Below are positions 1 through 8,857 of a DNA stretch of 64,000 bases, piece by piece. Both the position numbers and the translations under genes were made by a program. Each line of letters opens with the position of its first letter. The stretch's first letter is position 1. The stretch covers positions 3,100,001 to 3,164,000 of the forward strand of contig OZ245773.1 of NCBI GenBank assembly GCA_965227645.1, given 5' to 3'. The DNA is from Flavimaribacter sp024343425 (GTDB lineage: Bacteria; Pseudomonadota; Alphaproteobacteria; Rhizobiales; Rhizobiaceae). The notes under the pieces are model-generated. The model saw only the letters and a list, made by a program, of their open reading frames with translations, made no database searches and had not been told where the DNA came from.

Positions 1-491
1 CCCTGCACCGGGTGGTCGTAATTGATGTAGCCGGCCAGCGAATAGCCGAGATGGCAGGCGACGCAGACAAAGCCGGCATGTTTGCCGGAGCAGTTGTTGT
101 GAAGCGCGGTCAGCTTTACGCCCGACGCGGCGATCTTCGTCGCAACCTTCATGTTAAACGGCCAGTGGCAGCCGCATTCCAGCGCGTCCGCGTCGCGCCC
201 CGCCGCCTTCAGCATAGCCTCGGCCAGAGCGATATGCTCGGGCTCGCCGGAATGCGACGCGCATGCGAGCGCGATCTCGCGATCGCCGAACCCGTAGGCG
301 TCGGCCGCGCCGGACTCCACCAGCGGCAGGGCCTGCATCGCCTTGATCGCCGAACGCGGAAACATCGGCGCCGACGTATCACCCGTCGAGAATATGGTCT
401 GTCCCGCAGCGTCCACTGCAACCGCAGCGCCGCGGTGGCGGCTTTCAACGCGTCCGCCCCTCGTCACCTCGACCAGCACAGGATTGGCCAT
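1..491 (-). CDS. L-asparaginase II family (ReAV-type), 5' part only
   Basis: This gene runs off the left edge; 163 codons from the ATG at 491 are visible. The translation matches the class of L-asparaginases typified by Rhizobium etli ReAV, which hydrolyse asparagine to aspartate and ammonia in the cytoplasm. Visible family signatures are a Ser-x-x-Lys pair (S47, K50 in FPRSAIK) and the NNCSGKHAG motif with C134 and K137, equivalent to catalytic and metal-site residues of ReAV. The next gene is transcribed divergently, leaving about 215 bases between the starts. The reading frame is open throughout, so nothing suggests a pseudogene, but the C-terminal half cannot be seen. Confidence 0.88.
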   Translation of the reverse strand, partial: MANPVLVEVTRGGRVESRHRGAAVAVDAAGQTIFSTGDTSAPMFPRSAIKAMQALPLVESGAADAYGFGDREIALACASHSGEPEHIALAEAMLKAAGRDADALECGCHWPFNMKVATKIAASGVKLTALHNNCSGKHAGFVCVACHLGYSLAGYINYDHPVQ

Positions 492-707
492 GGCGCGCCC
501 TCCATTTTTATCCATTATAAACCCAGCCCTAACGCCGCGCAGCCGGCAATGCAAGCAGCGCCGGGGGTTGCAGGGCGCTGATAAGAAATCGAAAACCAAG
601 CCCGTAAATTACGGTTGTTCGAACCGTGATTTGAAATAAACTGGCAACACTCGACACGTATATTTCGAGAAGAAAACATCAACTTAATGCAATCAGGAGA
701 CATGTCC

Positions 708-1583
708 ATGTACAAGATACTCGCCGTGATTGGCGTTGTAGCCTTGGCGGCGTCACCCGGCCTTGCTTCGGCCCAGGACGCCACGACTGCCGCCGAGCCA
801 GCCACCGCCAGCTCAGCTCCGGCGCAGCAATACGCCCTTCCGGCGCCGGTGTTCGAATATGTCCAGCAAGCCGCCTCCATGACGTTCGACGGCGAAACGA
901 TGACGCTGGGCGGCATGGCGCCGGCCACAATCTATTTCAGCGACCGTCCCTATCGCATGGTCGGCCACGTCGACAACGTGACCTTCGCCGGTCTGTGGGA
1001 AAAATCAGGCGGCACATTCGCCGCCGACCCGCCGAACGCCGCAGTCTCCGTGCTCGGCGAGATCGAAGAGCCTCCGGCGATCGTTGAACTCACCTCGGTC
1101 GAGATGGACGGCGGATCGGTCAAATACGGCGTCCGCATCGTCTCCGGCAAGCTGCCGGAATCGGCGGACAACGTAGCGCTCTTCATCGATCACGGTCACG
1201 GCTTCGGCGGCCATGGCGGCGGCGGCGGTTTCCATGGCGGTTATCATGGCGGCGGCTATCCGCCTCCTCATCATGGCGGTTATCACCCCTATCCGCCTCC
1301 CCCGCCGCATCACGGCGGCTACTACCCGCCGTATCATCCCTATGGCCCCTATCCGCCGTACCACCCGTATCCGTATCACCCGTATCCGTACTATCCGGGG
1401 GCGGCGATCGGCGCGGCGGCGGTCACGGGAGCGGCGATCGGCGCGGCGGCTGCGTCCGCAAGCCAGCCTCAGCAGGTCTATGTCTATCCGGTGCCCGGCG
1501 GTCCGCTGCCGTCGCATTGCTGGCTGAATTCCGCCCATACGCGGATGATCTGCTCGGTGCAGTTGGCGAACCCGCCGCAATAA
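708..1583 (+). CDS. Secreted His/Pro/Gly/Tyr-rich protein of unknown function
   Basis: A 291-residue protein starting MYKILAVIGVV, with a signal peptide likely cut after ALASA-like residues near position 21. The ATG at 708 is chosen because a GGAGA ribosome site lies 7 bases upstream; ATGs at 702 and 687 are in frame but poorly spaced. Residues about 40-160 form an ordinary globular region. Residues about 162-231 are low complexity, first Gly/His (GGHGGGGGFHGGYHGG) and then Pro/His/Tyr (YPPYHPY repeats). An Ala/Gly hydrophobic stretch follows, then a short tail with two cysteines (SHCW, MICS). The His-rich tract could bind metals or serve as a flexible linker, which is inference. I do not recognise a family. 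Confidence 0.7.
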   Translation: MYKILAVIGVVALAASPGLASAQDATTAAEPATASSAPAQQYALPAPVFEYVQQAASMTFDGETMTLGGMAPATIYFSDRPYRMVGHVDNVTFAGLWEKSGGTFAADPPNAAVSVLGEIEEPPAIVELTSVEMDGGSVKYGVRIVSGKLPESADNVALFIDHGHGFGGHGGGGGFHGGYHGGGYPPPHHGGYHPYPPPPPHHGGYYPPYHPYGPYPPYHPYPYHPYPYYPGAAIGAAAVTGAAIGAAAASASQPQQVYVYPVPGGPLPSHCWLNSAHTRMICSVQLANPPQ

Positions 1584-1611
1584 CGGCCCCGTCACAGTCA
1601 CGATCAGGAAT

Positions 1612-1630
1612 GGCCCGCTCCGCGCGGGCC
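1612..1630. terminator. Stem-loop between convergent genes
   Basis: A perfect 7-bp inverted repeat (GGCCCGC and GCGGGCC around a 5-base loop) lies in the 56-base gap between the His-rich protein gene and galE, which converge here. Its placement suggests a bidirectional transcription terminator. Neither side has a strong T run, so termination strength is uncertain. Confidence 0.45.
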
Positions 1631-1639
1631 TATTCATTG

Positions 1640-2632
1640 CTATTGCTGTGTATTGCGTCTCTCGAGCGAGCGTTCCCAGTCGAGCGCATCGCGAACGATT
1701 TCGGAAAGATCCTCATGGCGCGGCGTCCAGCCGAGTTGCGCCTTGATTTTCGTCGGATCGGCGACGATCGTTGCGGGATCGCCAGGGCGGCGATCGGCGC
1801 CGCGGACTGCGAAGTCCACGCCGCTTACCTTCTTCACCGCGTCAATTACCTCCAGCACCGAGTAGCCCTTCCCGTAGCCGCAATTGGCGACAAGGTTGCC
1901 GCCGCCCGCGCGCAGATGCTCCAGCGCCAGATAATGCGCCTCGACCAGATCCGAGACATGGATATAGTCGCGGATGCAGGTGCCGTCCGCCGTCGGATAG
2001 TCCTGCCCGTAAACTTCCATCCCCTCGCGTTTTCCGAGCGCCGCCTGCGTCGCGATCTTGATCAGGTGGGTGGCGTTGCGGGACGACTGACCGGCCCGCC
2101 CTCCCGGATCGGCGCCCGCGACGTTGAAGTAGCGCAGCACCGCGTAGCTGAAACCGTGCGCGGCCGAGGCGTCACGCAACATCAGTTCCGTCATCAGTTT
2201 GGAGTTTCCGTAGGGCGATTCAGGATGCAAATCGGCGTCTTCGGAAACCGGCGCGTGGTCCGGCGTTCCGTAGACGGCGGCGGTGGATGAAAAGATGAAT
2301 TGCTTCACGCCGCAATTCACACAGGCCTCAAGGAGCGCGCGCGATTTCACCGTGTTGTTCAGATAATAGCCAAGCGGATCGCTGACGGATTCCGGAACAA
2401 TGATCGATCCGGCGAAGTGGATCACGGAGTCTACGCCGCGCTCCTTCAGCAACGGCTCGACGCTATCCTGATCTCCAATGTCCGCGACGACGAGATTGGC
2501 TTCCGGCGGCACAGCCCAGTCATGTCCGGTTGACAGACGGTCGATAACCGTCACCTCTTCGCCGGCGTCAAGCAACCGCCAGACCATGTGACTGCCGATA
2601 TACCCGGCTCCACCGGTCACAAGTACGCTCAT
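1640..2632 (-). CDS. galE: UDP-glucose 4-epimerase
   Basis: A 330-residue extended short-chain dehydrogenase that interconverts UDP-glucose and UDP-galactose, feeding surface polysaccharide synthesis. The N-terminal NAD-binding motif GGAGYIG, the catalytic SSTAAVYG serine/threonine region, the YGNSK catalytic Tyr-x-x-x-Lys, the LRYFNVAGA signature and the late IRDYIHVSDL motif are all present. Length is normal for the family. The ATG at 2632 is preferred over an in-frame upstream start at 2647 because GGAG lies 7 bases before it and the NAD motif then begins at residue 5. It is transcribed away from the thiolase gene on the same strand, with 88 bases between them. Confidence 0.95.
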   Translation of the reverse strand: MSVLVTGGAGYIGSHMVWRLLDAGEEVTVIDRLSTGHDWAVPPEANLVVADIGDQDSVEPLLKERGVDSVIHFAGSIIVPESVSDPLGYYLNNTVKSRALLEACVNCGVKQFIFSSTAAVYGTPDHAPVSEDADLHPESPYGNSKLMTELMLRDASAAHGFSYAVLRYFNVAGADPGGRAGQSSRNATHLIKIATQAALGKREGMEVYGQDYPTADGTCIRDYIHVSDLVEAHYLALEHLRAGGGNLVANCGYGKGYSVLEVIDAVKKVSGVDFAVRGADRRPGDPATIVADPTKIKAQLGWTPRHEDLSEIVRDALDWERSLERRNTQQ

Positions 2633-2720
2633 GCCTCTACTCCGCAATCAGAACGCGCCGGTTTTTTCCGCTGCAACCGACATCCACTTGCGCCTGCATA
2701 CTTCAAGGACGCCGTCTTGG

Positions 2721-3887
2721 CTACCGCACGCGTTCCATGATGGAAACATAGTTGGCGACGGCAGCGCCGCCCATATTGAAGACGCCGCCAAGCTCGGCGC
2801 CCGGAACCTGGATGTCTCCAGCCTCGCCGCAGAGCTGCATGGCGGTCAACGCATGCATGGAGACGCCGGTCGCTCCGATCGGATGTCCCTTGGCCTTCAG
2901 TCCGCCGGACGGGTTGACCGGCAGTCGGCCGTCCTTCGCCGTCTCGCCGGACATCGCCACCGCCGCGCCCTCGCCCGGCTTCGCGAGGCCCATCGCCTCA
3001 TATTCGATCAGTTCGGCGATCGTGAAGCAATCATGGGTCTCGACGAACGAGAGATCGTCGAGCGCGACGCCGGCCTGCGCCAGCGCGTTGCGCCAGCCGA
3101 GCTGGCAGCCTTCAAAGGCCAGTATGTCGCGCTTCGACATCGGCAGGAAGTCCTGAACATGTTCGGCGGCGCGAAACATCACCGCCCGCGGGGCCTTCAT
3201 GGCGCTTTCGAGATCCGTCAACACAATGGCCGCGGCCCCGTCGGAGACGAGCGAACAGTCCGTGCGCTTCAGCGGTCCCGCGACGAAGGGGTTTTTATCG
3301 CTTTCCGTGCGGCAGAACTCGTAGCCGAGATCCTTGCGCATTTGCGCGAAAGGATTGCCAACGCCATTCTTGTGGTTCTTGGCGGCAAGCATGGCGAGAG
3401 CGTCGGACTGGTCGCCATATTTCTGAAAATAGCCGGCGGCGATCTTGCCGAACACGCCGGCGAAGCCGCCCGGAATACCGCCATCCTCAGGCAGGTAGGA
3501 CGCTTTCAGCAGGTTCTCGCCGATCTGCGGGCCCGGCGTCGTTGTCATCTGCTCGACGCCGACCACGAGCACGTTGCGCGCGCGTCCGGCCTCGATCGTC
3601 TTCAGCCCCTGATGGATCGCCGCCGAGCCTGTCGCGCAGGCGTTCTCGACCCGCGTCGCCGGTTTGAAGCGCAGCCTGTCGTCGGCCTGGAGAACGAGGC
3701 TCGCCGTAAAATCCTGTTTGGAGAATCCCGCATTGAAATGCCCGAGCACGATCTCGTCGATATCGTCGGCTTCCAGCCCTGCGTGGGCGATCGCCCGTTC
3801 CGCGACGTCGACGACAAGGCTCTCGACCGTTTCGCCCTCGAGCTTGCCGAATTTCGAATGGGCCCAGCCCGTGATGCACGCCGTCAT
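2721..3887 (-). CDS. Thiolase / acetyl-CoA acetyltransferase family (SCP2-like subgroup)
   Basis: A 388-residue thiolase-fold enzyme, expected to cleave 3-ketoacyl-CoA or condense acyl-CoA in the cytoplasm. The nucleophilic cysteine is C84 in VENACATGS. Downstream, VETHDCF (about residue 284) and AKGHPIGATG (about residue 335) supply the histidines. The usual C-terminal CxGGG cysteine motif of acetyl-CoA thiolases is replaced by FNMGGAAVANY, as in SCP2-thiolase-like members. A GAGGAG ribosome site precedes the ATG. A palindrome at 3941-3958 lies about 55 bases upstream of the start and may be an operator. The substrate is not evident; a role in side-chain beta-oxidation of aromatic acids (see the cluster at 23.9-29.9 kb) is speculative. 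Confidence 0.88.
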   Translation of the reverse strand: MTACITGWAHSKFGKLEGETVESLVVDVAERAIAHAGLEADDIDEIVLGHFNAGFSKQDFTASLVLQADDRLRFKPATRVENACATGSAAIHQGLKTIEAGRARNVLVVGVEQMTTTPGPQIGENLLKASYLPEDGGIPGGFAGVFGKIAAGYFQKYGDQSDALAMLAAKNHKNGVGNPFAQMRKDLGYEFCRTESDKNPFVAGPLKRTDCSLVSDGAAAIVLTDLESAMKAPRAVMFRAAEHVQDFLPMSKRDILAFEGCQLGWRNALAQAGVALDDLSFVETHDCFTIAELIEYEAMGLAKPGEGAAVAMSGETAKDGRLPVNPSGGLKAKGHPIGATGVSMHALTAMQLCGEAGDIQVPGAELGGVFNMGGAAVANYVSIMERVR

Positions 3888-3940
3888 GGTTTCGTCTCCT
3901 CACATTCCGGATAGAGCGGAATATATGGCGTCGCACAGAA

Positions 3941-3958
3941 TTGTTCAACCTTTAACAA
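3941..3958. promoter_or_regulatory. Palindrome upstream of the thiolase gene
   Basis: TTGTT and AACAA form a perfect 5-bp inverted repeat with 8 bases between arms. It sits in the 97-base gap between the thiolase start (3887) and the aldehyde dehydrogenase stop (3985). The arms match those of the MarR-type boxes at 23.8 and 29.9 kb, but the spacer is one base shorter. Confidence 0.35.
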
Positions 3959-3984
3959 ACAGGCTGTCGCGACGCCATTGGCCT

Positions 3985-5412
3985 TCAGTATCCGCTGATC
4001 GACTTGACCTCCGTAAAATCCTCGAGGCCCCAGATTCCGCCCTCGCGACCGTTGCCGGACTGCTTGTAGCCGCCGAACGGGCTGCCCGCGGGTCGCTGCG
4101 CGCCGTTGATCATCACCATGCCCGCGCGCAGTTGCCGCGCCACACGGCGGGCGCGCTCCTGATCGGCGGTCTGGACATAGGCGGCAAGCCCATAGGGAGT
4201 GTCATTGGCGATGGCGACCGCGTCGTCCTCCTTGTCGAAAGGAATCATGGCAAGCACCGGGCCGAACACTTCCTCGCGCGCAATCGTCATATCATTCGAG
4301 ACATCGGCGAAGACGGTCGGCCGAACGAAGTATCCACGGTTCATGCCGGCCGGACGGCCAGGCCCTCCGGCGACAAGCCGCGCGCCTTCGTCGATGGCGA
4401 TCTGGATCAGTCCCTGCACCTTATTGAACTGCAATTCGCTGACCAGCGGTCCGATGTGGCCGCCTTCCCTGGCAGGATCGCCGACTTCGACGCGCGACGC
4501 CGCCTCCGCCGCGATTTCAACCGCGTTTTCATAGATGTCGCGCTGAACCAGCATGCGCGTCGGCGCATTGCAGGACTGACCGGTATTGTTGAAACACGAC
4601 TTCACGCCTCTGGCGATCGTTTCGGAAAGATCAACATCATCGAAAACGATATTGGGCGACTTGCCGCCAAGTTCCAGCGAAACGCGCTTCACCGTATCGG
4701 CGGCCGCCTTCGTAACCGCGGTCCCGGCCCTGGTCGAACCGGTAAAGGACATCATGTCGATATCCGGATGCCGCGACATCGCCTCGCCGACTACCGGTCC
4801 CTCACCATTGATCAGATTGAAGGTTCCCTTTGGAAACCCGGCCTCATCGATCATTTCGGCAAACAGCATGGCCGAAAGCGGCGAGATTTCGCTGGGCTTC
4901 AAGATACACGTGCAGCCAACCGCCAACGCCGGGACGACCTTGAGGGTCATCTGGTTGACCGGCCAGTTCCATGGCGTGATCATGCCGCATACGCCGATCG
5001 GTTCGCGCACGATGCGCTCGCCCGAACCGTTGAAATCGAATTCATATTCGAAATCAGACAGCGCCTTCAGGAAGCCTTCCACGTGGAACGGTCCTGACCC
5101 GGCCTGCGAACTGCGCGACATCGAAATCGGCGCGCCCATCTCTTTGGAGACAATGTCTCCCATTTCGTCCTGGCGGCGAACCATGATGTCGAGCAGCTTT
5201 TCGATCAGCGAACGGCGATAGGCGGGGTCAGTCTGGCGATACTCCTCGAAAGCGGCCCGCGCGGCTTTGACTGCGCTATCCACATCTGCTTCGGTTCCAA
5301 GAGAGATAACGGCGAACGGCTCTTCTGTGGCCGGATTGATGACCTCCAGCTCCGCGGCTCCGGCCGGAGACACCCATTGGCCGTCAATATAGAAATCCGT
5401 CTTCCTGATCAT
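3985..5412 (-). CDS. NAD(P)-dependent aldehyde dehydrogenase
   Basis: A 475-residue aldehyde dehydrogenase oxidising an unknown aldehyde to its acid. Visible landmarks are MITPWNWP in the coenzyme domain, FTGSTRAG, the general-base glutamate in LELGGKSPN (about residue 245), the catalytic cysteine in NTGQSCNAP (about residue 280), EEVFGPV and the C-terminal FGGYKQSGNGREGG. The ATG at 5412 is used because AGAGGA lies just upstream and the protein then begins at the usual family position (MIRKTDFYIDGQW); the longer in-frame extension to 5550 crosses the intergenic region. It is divergent from betB, so the inverted repeat at 5566-5593 could serve both. It is a paralogue of BetB, but I cannot name its substrate. 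Confidence 0.93.
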   Translation of the reverse strand: MIRKTDFYIDGQWVSPAGAAELEVINPATEEPFAVISLGTEADVDSAVKAARAAFEEYRQTDPAYRRSLIEKLLDIMVRRQDEMGDIVSKEMGAPISMSRSSQAGSGPFHVEGFLKALSDFEYEFDFNGSGERIVREPIGVCGMITPWNWPVNQMTLKVVPALAVGCTCILKPSEISPLSAMLFAEMIDEAGFPKGTFNLINGEGPVVGEAMSRHPDIDMMSFTGSTRAGTAVTKAAADTVKRVSLELGGKSPNIVFDDVDLSETIARGVKSCFNNTGQSCNAPTRMLVQRDIYENAVEIAAEAASRVEVGDPAREGGHIGPLVSELQFNKVQGLIQIAIDEGARLVAGGPGRPAGMNRGYFVRPTVFADVSNDMTIAREEVFGPVLAMIPFDKEDDAVAIANDTPYGLAAYVQTADQERARRVARQLRAGMVMINGAQRPAGSPFGGYKQSGNGREGGIWGLEDFTEVKSISGY

Positions 5413-5565
5413 CGCGCAATTCCTCTTCGAATGAATTTTGTGCCCAAGACTTAAGCTCATTGCCGGCGGAATCAACCGAAGAAATTTGATGGTTTGATCA
5501 GCACAATCGATAACCGGTTTCAAAAGCCGCGTGCGGGCTTGTCGCGTCAAGCAAAAGGCGCTAGG

Positions 5566-5593
5566 TTTTTATTGAATGAACAACCAATAAAAA
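5566..5593. promoter_or_regulatory. Inverted repeat upstream of betB, candidate BetI-type operator
   Basis: A perfect 9-bp inverted repeat, TTTTTATTG and CAATAAAAA separated by 10 bases, ends 30 bases before the betB ATG. TTATTG...CAATAA-type palindromes resemble those bound by the choline-responsive TetR repressor BetI. No betI gene lies in this window, so the link is by analogy. Confidence 0.5.
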
Positions 5594-5622
5594 TCAAATC
5601 ACACATCGAAAGCGGCTATGAA

Positions 5623-7086
5623 ATGAAGGCGCAACCAACGGCTTCCCACTTCATCGACGGAGAATTTGTCGAGGATGACGCGGGACGCGAGATCGACAGC
5701 GTCTATCCGGCGACGGGCGCAATTGTCGCACGTCTGCACGCGGCGACGCCGCAGATTATCGAATCCGCGATCGCGTCCGCCGAAGCGGGCCAGAAGGTCT
5801 GGGCGGCCATGACCGGCGCCGAGCGCGGACGTATTCTGCGCCGCGCCGCGGACATGATCCGCGAGCGCAACAAGGAGCTCTCCGAACTGGAAACCCTCGA
5901 CACGGGCAAGCCGCTGCAGGAAACGCTGGTCGCTGACGCAGCCTCCGGCGCAGACGCGCTGGAATTCTTCGGCGCCCAGGCGACCGCGATCAATGGCGAA
6001 TATATCGACCTGGGCGGCGATTTCGTCTACACGCGCCGTGAGCCTCTGGGCGTCTGCGTCGGGATAGGCGCGTGGAACTATCCGACCCAGATCGCCTGCT
6101 GGAAGGCCGCTCCGGCGCTGGCCTGCGGCAACGCCATGATTTTCAAACCATCGGAAGTCACGCCGCTTTGCGCCCTTGAAGTCGCCAGGATCCTGCACGA
6201 AGCGGGACTGCCGAAAGGCGTCTTCAACGTCGTGCAGGGATACGGCGACGTCGGCGCCGCGCTTGCAACCCACCCCAAGGTCGACAAGGTGTCGCTTACT
6301 GGCTCGGTGCCGACCGGACGCAAGGTGATGGCCACAGCCGCCGCCGACATCAGGCATGTCACGATGGAGCTTGGCGGCAAATCTCCGCTGATCATCTTCG
6401 ACGATGCCGATATCGAGGACGCGGTCGGCGGCGCGATGCTGGGCAATTTCTATTCCTCCGGCCAAGTCTGCTCCAACGGCACGCGCGTCTTCGTGCAGAA
6501 ACCGCTTCTCGACCGCTTCCTGGAGCGCCTTACCGAACGCACGCGCGCCATCCGGATCGGCGATCCAATGGACGAATCCGTGCAGATGGGACCGCTTGTC
6601 AGCAAGGCGCAGGTCGACAAGGTCGCGGGTTATATTGAAATCGGCAAATCGGAAGGCGCGCGCCTCGTGACCGGTGGCGACACGCTGTCCCTGCAGGGCA
6701 TGGAAGGCGGTTTTTTCATCGAACCGACAGTGTTTGCGGATGTCACGGACGACATGCGCATCGCACGCGAAGAGATCTTCGGGCCGGTCATGAGCGTTCT
6801 TGCTTTCGACGATGAGGACGAAGCGATCGCCCGCGCCAACGACACTGAGTTCGGACTGTCCGCCGGCGTCTTCACGCGCGATCTGCCCCGCGCGCACCGG
6901 GTGATCGCGAAATTGCAGGCGGGAAGCTGCTGGATCAACACCTACAACCTGGCGCCGGTGGAAGCCCCTTTCGGCGGCGTTAAAAGGTCCGGCGTCGGGC
7001 GCGAGAATTCGCGGGCGGCGATCGAGCACTACACCCAGATCAAGAGCGTCTACGTGGCGACCGGACCGGTCGACAGCCCCTATTGA
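5623..7086 (+). CDS. betB: Betaine aldehyde dehydrogenase
   Basis: A 487-residue enzyme that oxidises betaine aldehyde to glycine betaine with NAD(P), the second step of osmoprotectant synthesis from choline. BetB-type landmarks are GAWNYPTQ, the base E in MELGGKSPL (about residue 249), the catalytic C283 in SSGQVCSNG, REEIFGPVM and the C-terminal WINTYNLAPVEAPFGGVKRSG, which is characteristic of betaine aldehyde dehydrogenases. The ATG at 5623 gives the normal N-terminus (MKAQPTASHFIDGEFVED); the in-frame extension to 5494 would run through the palindrome at 5566-5593. betA follows after 15 bases, giving a betBA operon. The ribosome site (GAAAG) is weak. Confidence 0.93.
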   Translation: MKAQPTASHFIDGEFVEDDAGREIDSVYPATGAIVARLHAATPQIIESAIASAEAGQKVWAAMTGAERGRILRRAADMIRERNKELSELETLDTGKPLQETLVADAASGADALEFFGAQATAINGEYIDLGGDFVYTRREPLGVCVGIGAWNYPTQIACWKAAPALACGNAMIFKPSEVTPLCALEVARILHEAGLPKGVFNVVQGYGDVGAALATHPKVDKVSLTGSVPTGRKVMATAAADIRHVTMELGGKSPLIIFDDADIEDAVGGAMLGNFYSSGQVCSNGTRVFVQKPLLDRFLERLTERTRAIRIGDPMDESVQMGPLVSKAQVDKVAGYIEIGKSEGARLVTGGDTLSLQGMEGGFFIEPTVFADVTDDMRIAREEIFGPVMSVLAFDDEDEAIARANDTEFGLSAGVFTRDLPRAHRVIAKLQAGSCWINTYNLAPVEAPFGGVKRSGVGRENSRAAIEHYTQIKSVYVATGPVDSPY

Positions 7087-7101
7087 TGTGAGGAAGCAAC
7101 G

Positions 7102-8766
7102 GTGGAAAACCAGGCATTGAAAGCTGACTTCGTCATCATCGGATCCGGGTCCGCAGGGTCCGCCATGGCGAACCGCCTGTCGGAAGATCCGCGCAACCGC
7201 GTAATCGTGCTGGAGTTTGGCGGCAGCGACGCCGGCCCGTTCATCCAGATGCCCGCCGCTTTGTCCTATCCGATGAACATGGGGCTCTACGATTGGGGTT
7301 ATCAGACGGAGCCGGAGCCCAATCTCGGCGGCCGGCGACTGGTCGCGCCGCGCGGCAAGGTTCTTGGCGGATCGTCCTCGATCAATGGCATGGTATACGT
7401 CCGGGGACATGCGGAAGATTACAATTTCTGGGAGGAAGACGGCGCGCAGGGCTGGGGATACGCCGACGTGCTGCCCTATTTCCAGCGCATGGAAACGTCA
7501 CAGGGCGGACAGGAAGGCTGGCGCGGGGCCTCCGGACCGCTGCACGTGCGTCGCGGCGTGGCCAACAATCCGCTTTTCGGAAGCTTCATCGAAGCCGGAC
7601 GGCAGGCGGGCTTCGAGACCACGCCCGACTACAATGGCGAAAAGCAGGAAGGTTTCGGCCTGATGGAACAGACCATCCACGCCGGACGGCGCTGGTCCGC
7701 CGCAAACGCCTATCTGAAGCCGGCGCTGAAGCGTCCCAATGTCGAACTGATCAAGTGTTTCGCGCGTCGCATCATCTTCAGGGAAGGCCGCGCCGTCGGC
7801 GTCGAAATAGAACGCGGCGGAAAGATCGAGATCGTCGCCGCAGATCGCGAGATCATTGTCGCGGCCTCCGCCTTCAATTCCCCGAAGCTGCTCATGCTGT
7901 CAGGCGTCGGACCGGCCGACCAGTTGCGCGATCAAGGCATCGAGGTCGTCAAGCACCGGCCGGGCGTCGGCGCCAATCTGCAGGATCATCTCGAACTCTA
8001 TGTGCAGCAGGAGTGCCTTGAGCCGATCACGCTCTACTCCAAACTCAATCTGGTTTCCAAAGCCCTGATCGGCGCGCAATGGCTCTTTTTCAAAACCGGC
8101 CTCGGCGCGTCGAACCATTTCGAGGCGAGCGCCTTCGTGCGCTCCAGGGCCGGCGTGAAGTATCCTGATATCCAGTTCCATTTCCTGCCGGTCGCCATTC
8201 GCTACGACGGCACGTCTCCCGCCAAGGCCCACGGATTCCAGGCGCATGTCGGCCCGATGCGATCAAAATCGCGGGGGAATGTCACTCTGAGATCATCCGA
8301 TCCGCGGGAAGCGCCGGTGATCCGTTTCAACTATATGAGCCATCCCTCCGACTGGGAGGATTTCAGATACTGCATCCGCCTTACCCGCGAGATTTTCGAC
8401 CAGGAGGCGTTCGACGCCTATCGCGGCCCCGAACTGGCCCCGGGCCGCGACGTTACGAGCGACGAAGGGCTGGACGCTTTTATCCGCGATCACGCAGAAA
8501 GCGCCTTTCACCCCTGCGGCACCTGCCGGATGGGCCGCGCCGACGATCCGCGCTCCGTGGTGGACCCCGAATGCCGGGTGATCGGCGTTGACGGATTGCG
8601 CGTCGCCGATTCCTCGATCTTTCCGCAGATCACCAACGGCAATCTCAACGGTCCGTCGATCATGGTCGGCGAAAAGGCGTCCGACCATATTCTCGGACGT
8701 CCAATGCTGCCGCGCTCGAATCTTGAGCCCTGGATCAATCCGCGCTGGCAGGCTTCGGACCGCTGA
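7102..8766 (+). CDS. betA: Choline dehydrogenase (GMC oxidoreductase)
   Basis: A 554-residue FAD enzyme of the glucose-methanol-choline family, oxidising choline to betaine aldehyde at the inner membrane. The FAD-binding GSGSAGS lies at residues about 14-20. GMC signatures GKVLGGSSSINGMVYVRG and SGVGPADQL follow, and the active-site histidine region is SAFHPCGTCRMG (about residue 468), with the C-terminal ITNGNLNGPSIMVGEKASD. Length and sequence are typical of BetA. The start is a GTG preceded by GAGGAA, 15 bases after the betB stop, so the two are co-transcribed. betI, choline sulfatase and choline transporter genes are not seen here. Confidence 0.93.
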   Translation: MENQALKADFVIIGSGSAGSAMANRLSEDPRNRVIVLEFGGSDAGPFIQMPAALSYPMNMGLYDWGYQTEPEPNLGGRRLVAPRGKVLGGSSSINGMVYVRGHAEDYNFWEEDGAQGWGYADVLPYFQRMETSQGGQEGWRGASGPLHVRRGVANNPLFGSFIEAGRQAGFETTPDYNGEKQEGFGLMEQTIHAGRRWSAANAYLKPALKRPNVELIKCFARRIIFREGRAVGVEIERGGKIEIVAADREIIVAASAFNSPKLLMLSGVGPADQLRDQGIEVVKHRPGVGANLQDHLELYVQQECLEPITLYSKLNLVSKALIGAQWLFFKTGLGASNHFEASAFVRSRAGVKYPDIQFHFLPVAIRYDGTSPAKAHGFQAHVGPMRSKSRGNVTLRSSDPREAPVIRFNYMSHPSDWEDFRYCIRLTREIFDQEAFDAYRGPELAPGRDVTSDEGLDAFIRDHAESAFHPCGTCRMGRADDPRSVVDPECRVIGVDGLRVADSSIFPQITNGNLNGPSIMVGEKASDHILGRPMLPRSNLEPWINPRWQASDR

Positions 8767-8857
8767 TGCGCTTTCGGCGTGACAGAAAGACCTCGTTAAC
8801 CATATAAGGCGATGATTTTCCTGCTCTGCAGGAACGAGGCCTTTAGCGGGCGGACAA

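Noticed and set aside
2631..3914. Long plus-strand open frame opposite the thiolase gene
   Set aside because: It is antisense to a clear thiolase on the minus strand and has no recognisable domain; GC-rich codon bias creates such frames.
5599..7410. 603-codon minus-strand open frame opposite betB
   Set aside because: It covers betB and the start of betA, which are well-supported genes; the translation has no family features.
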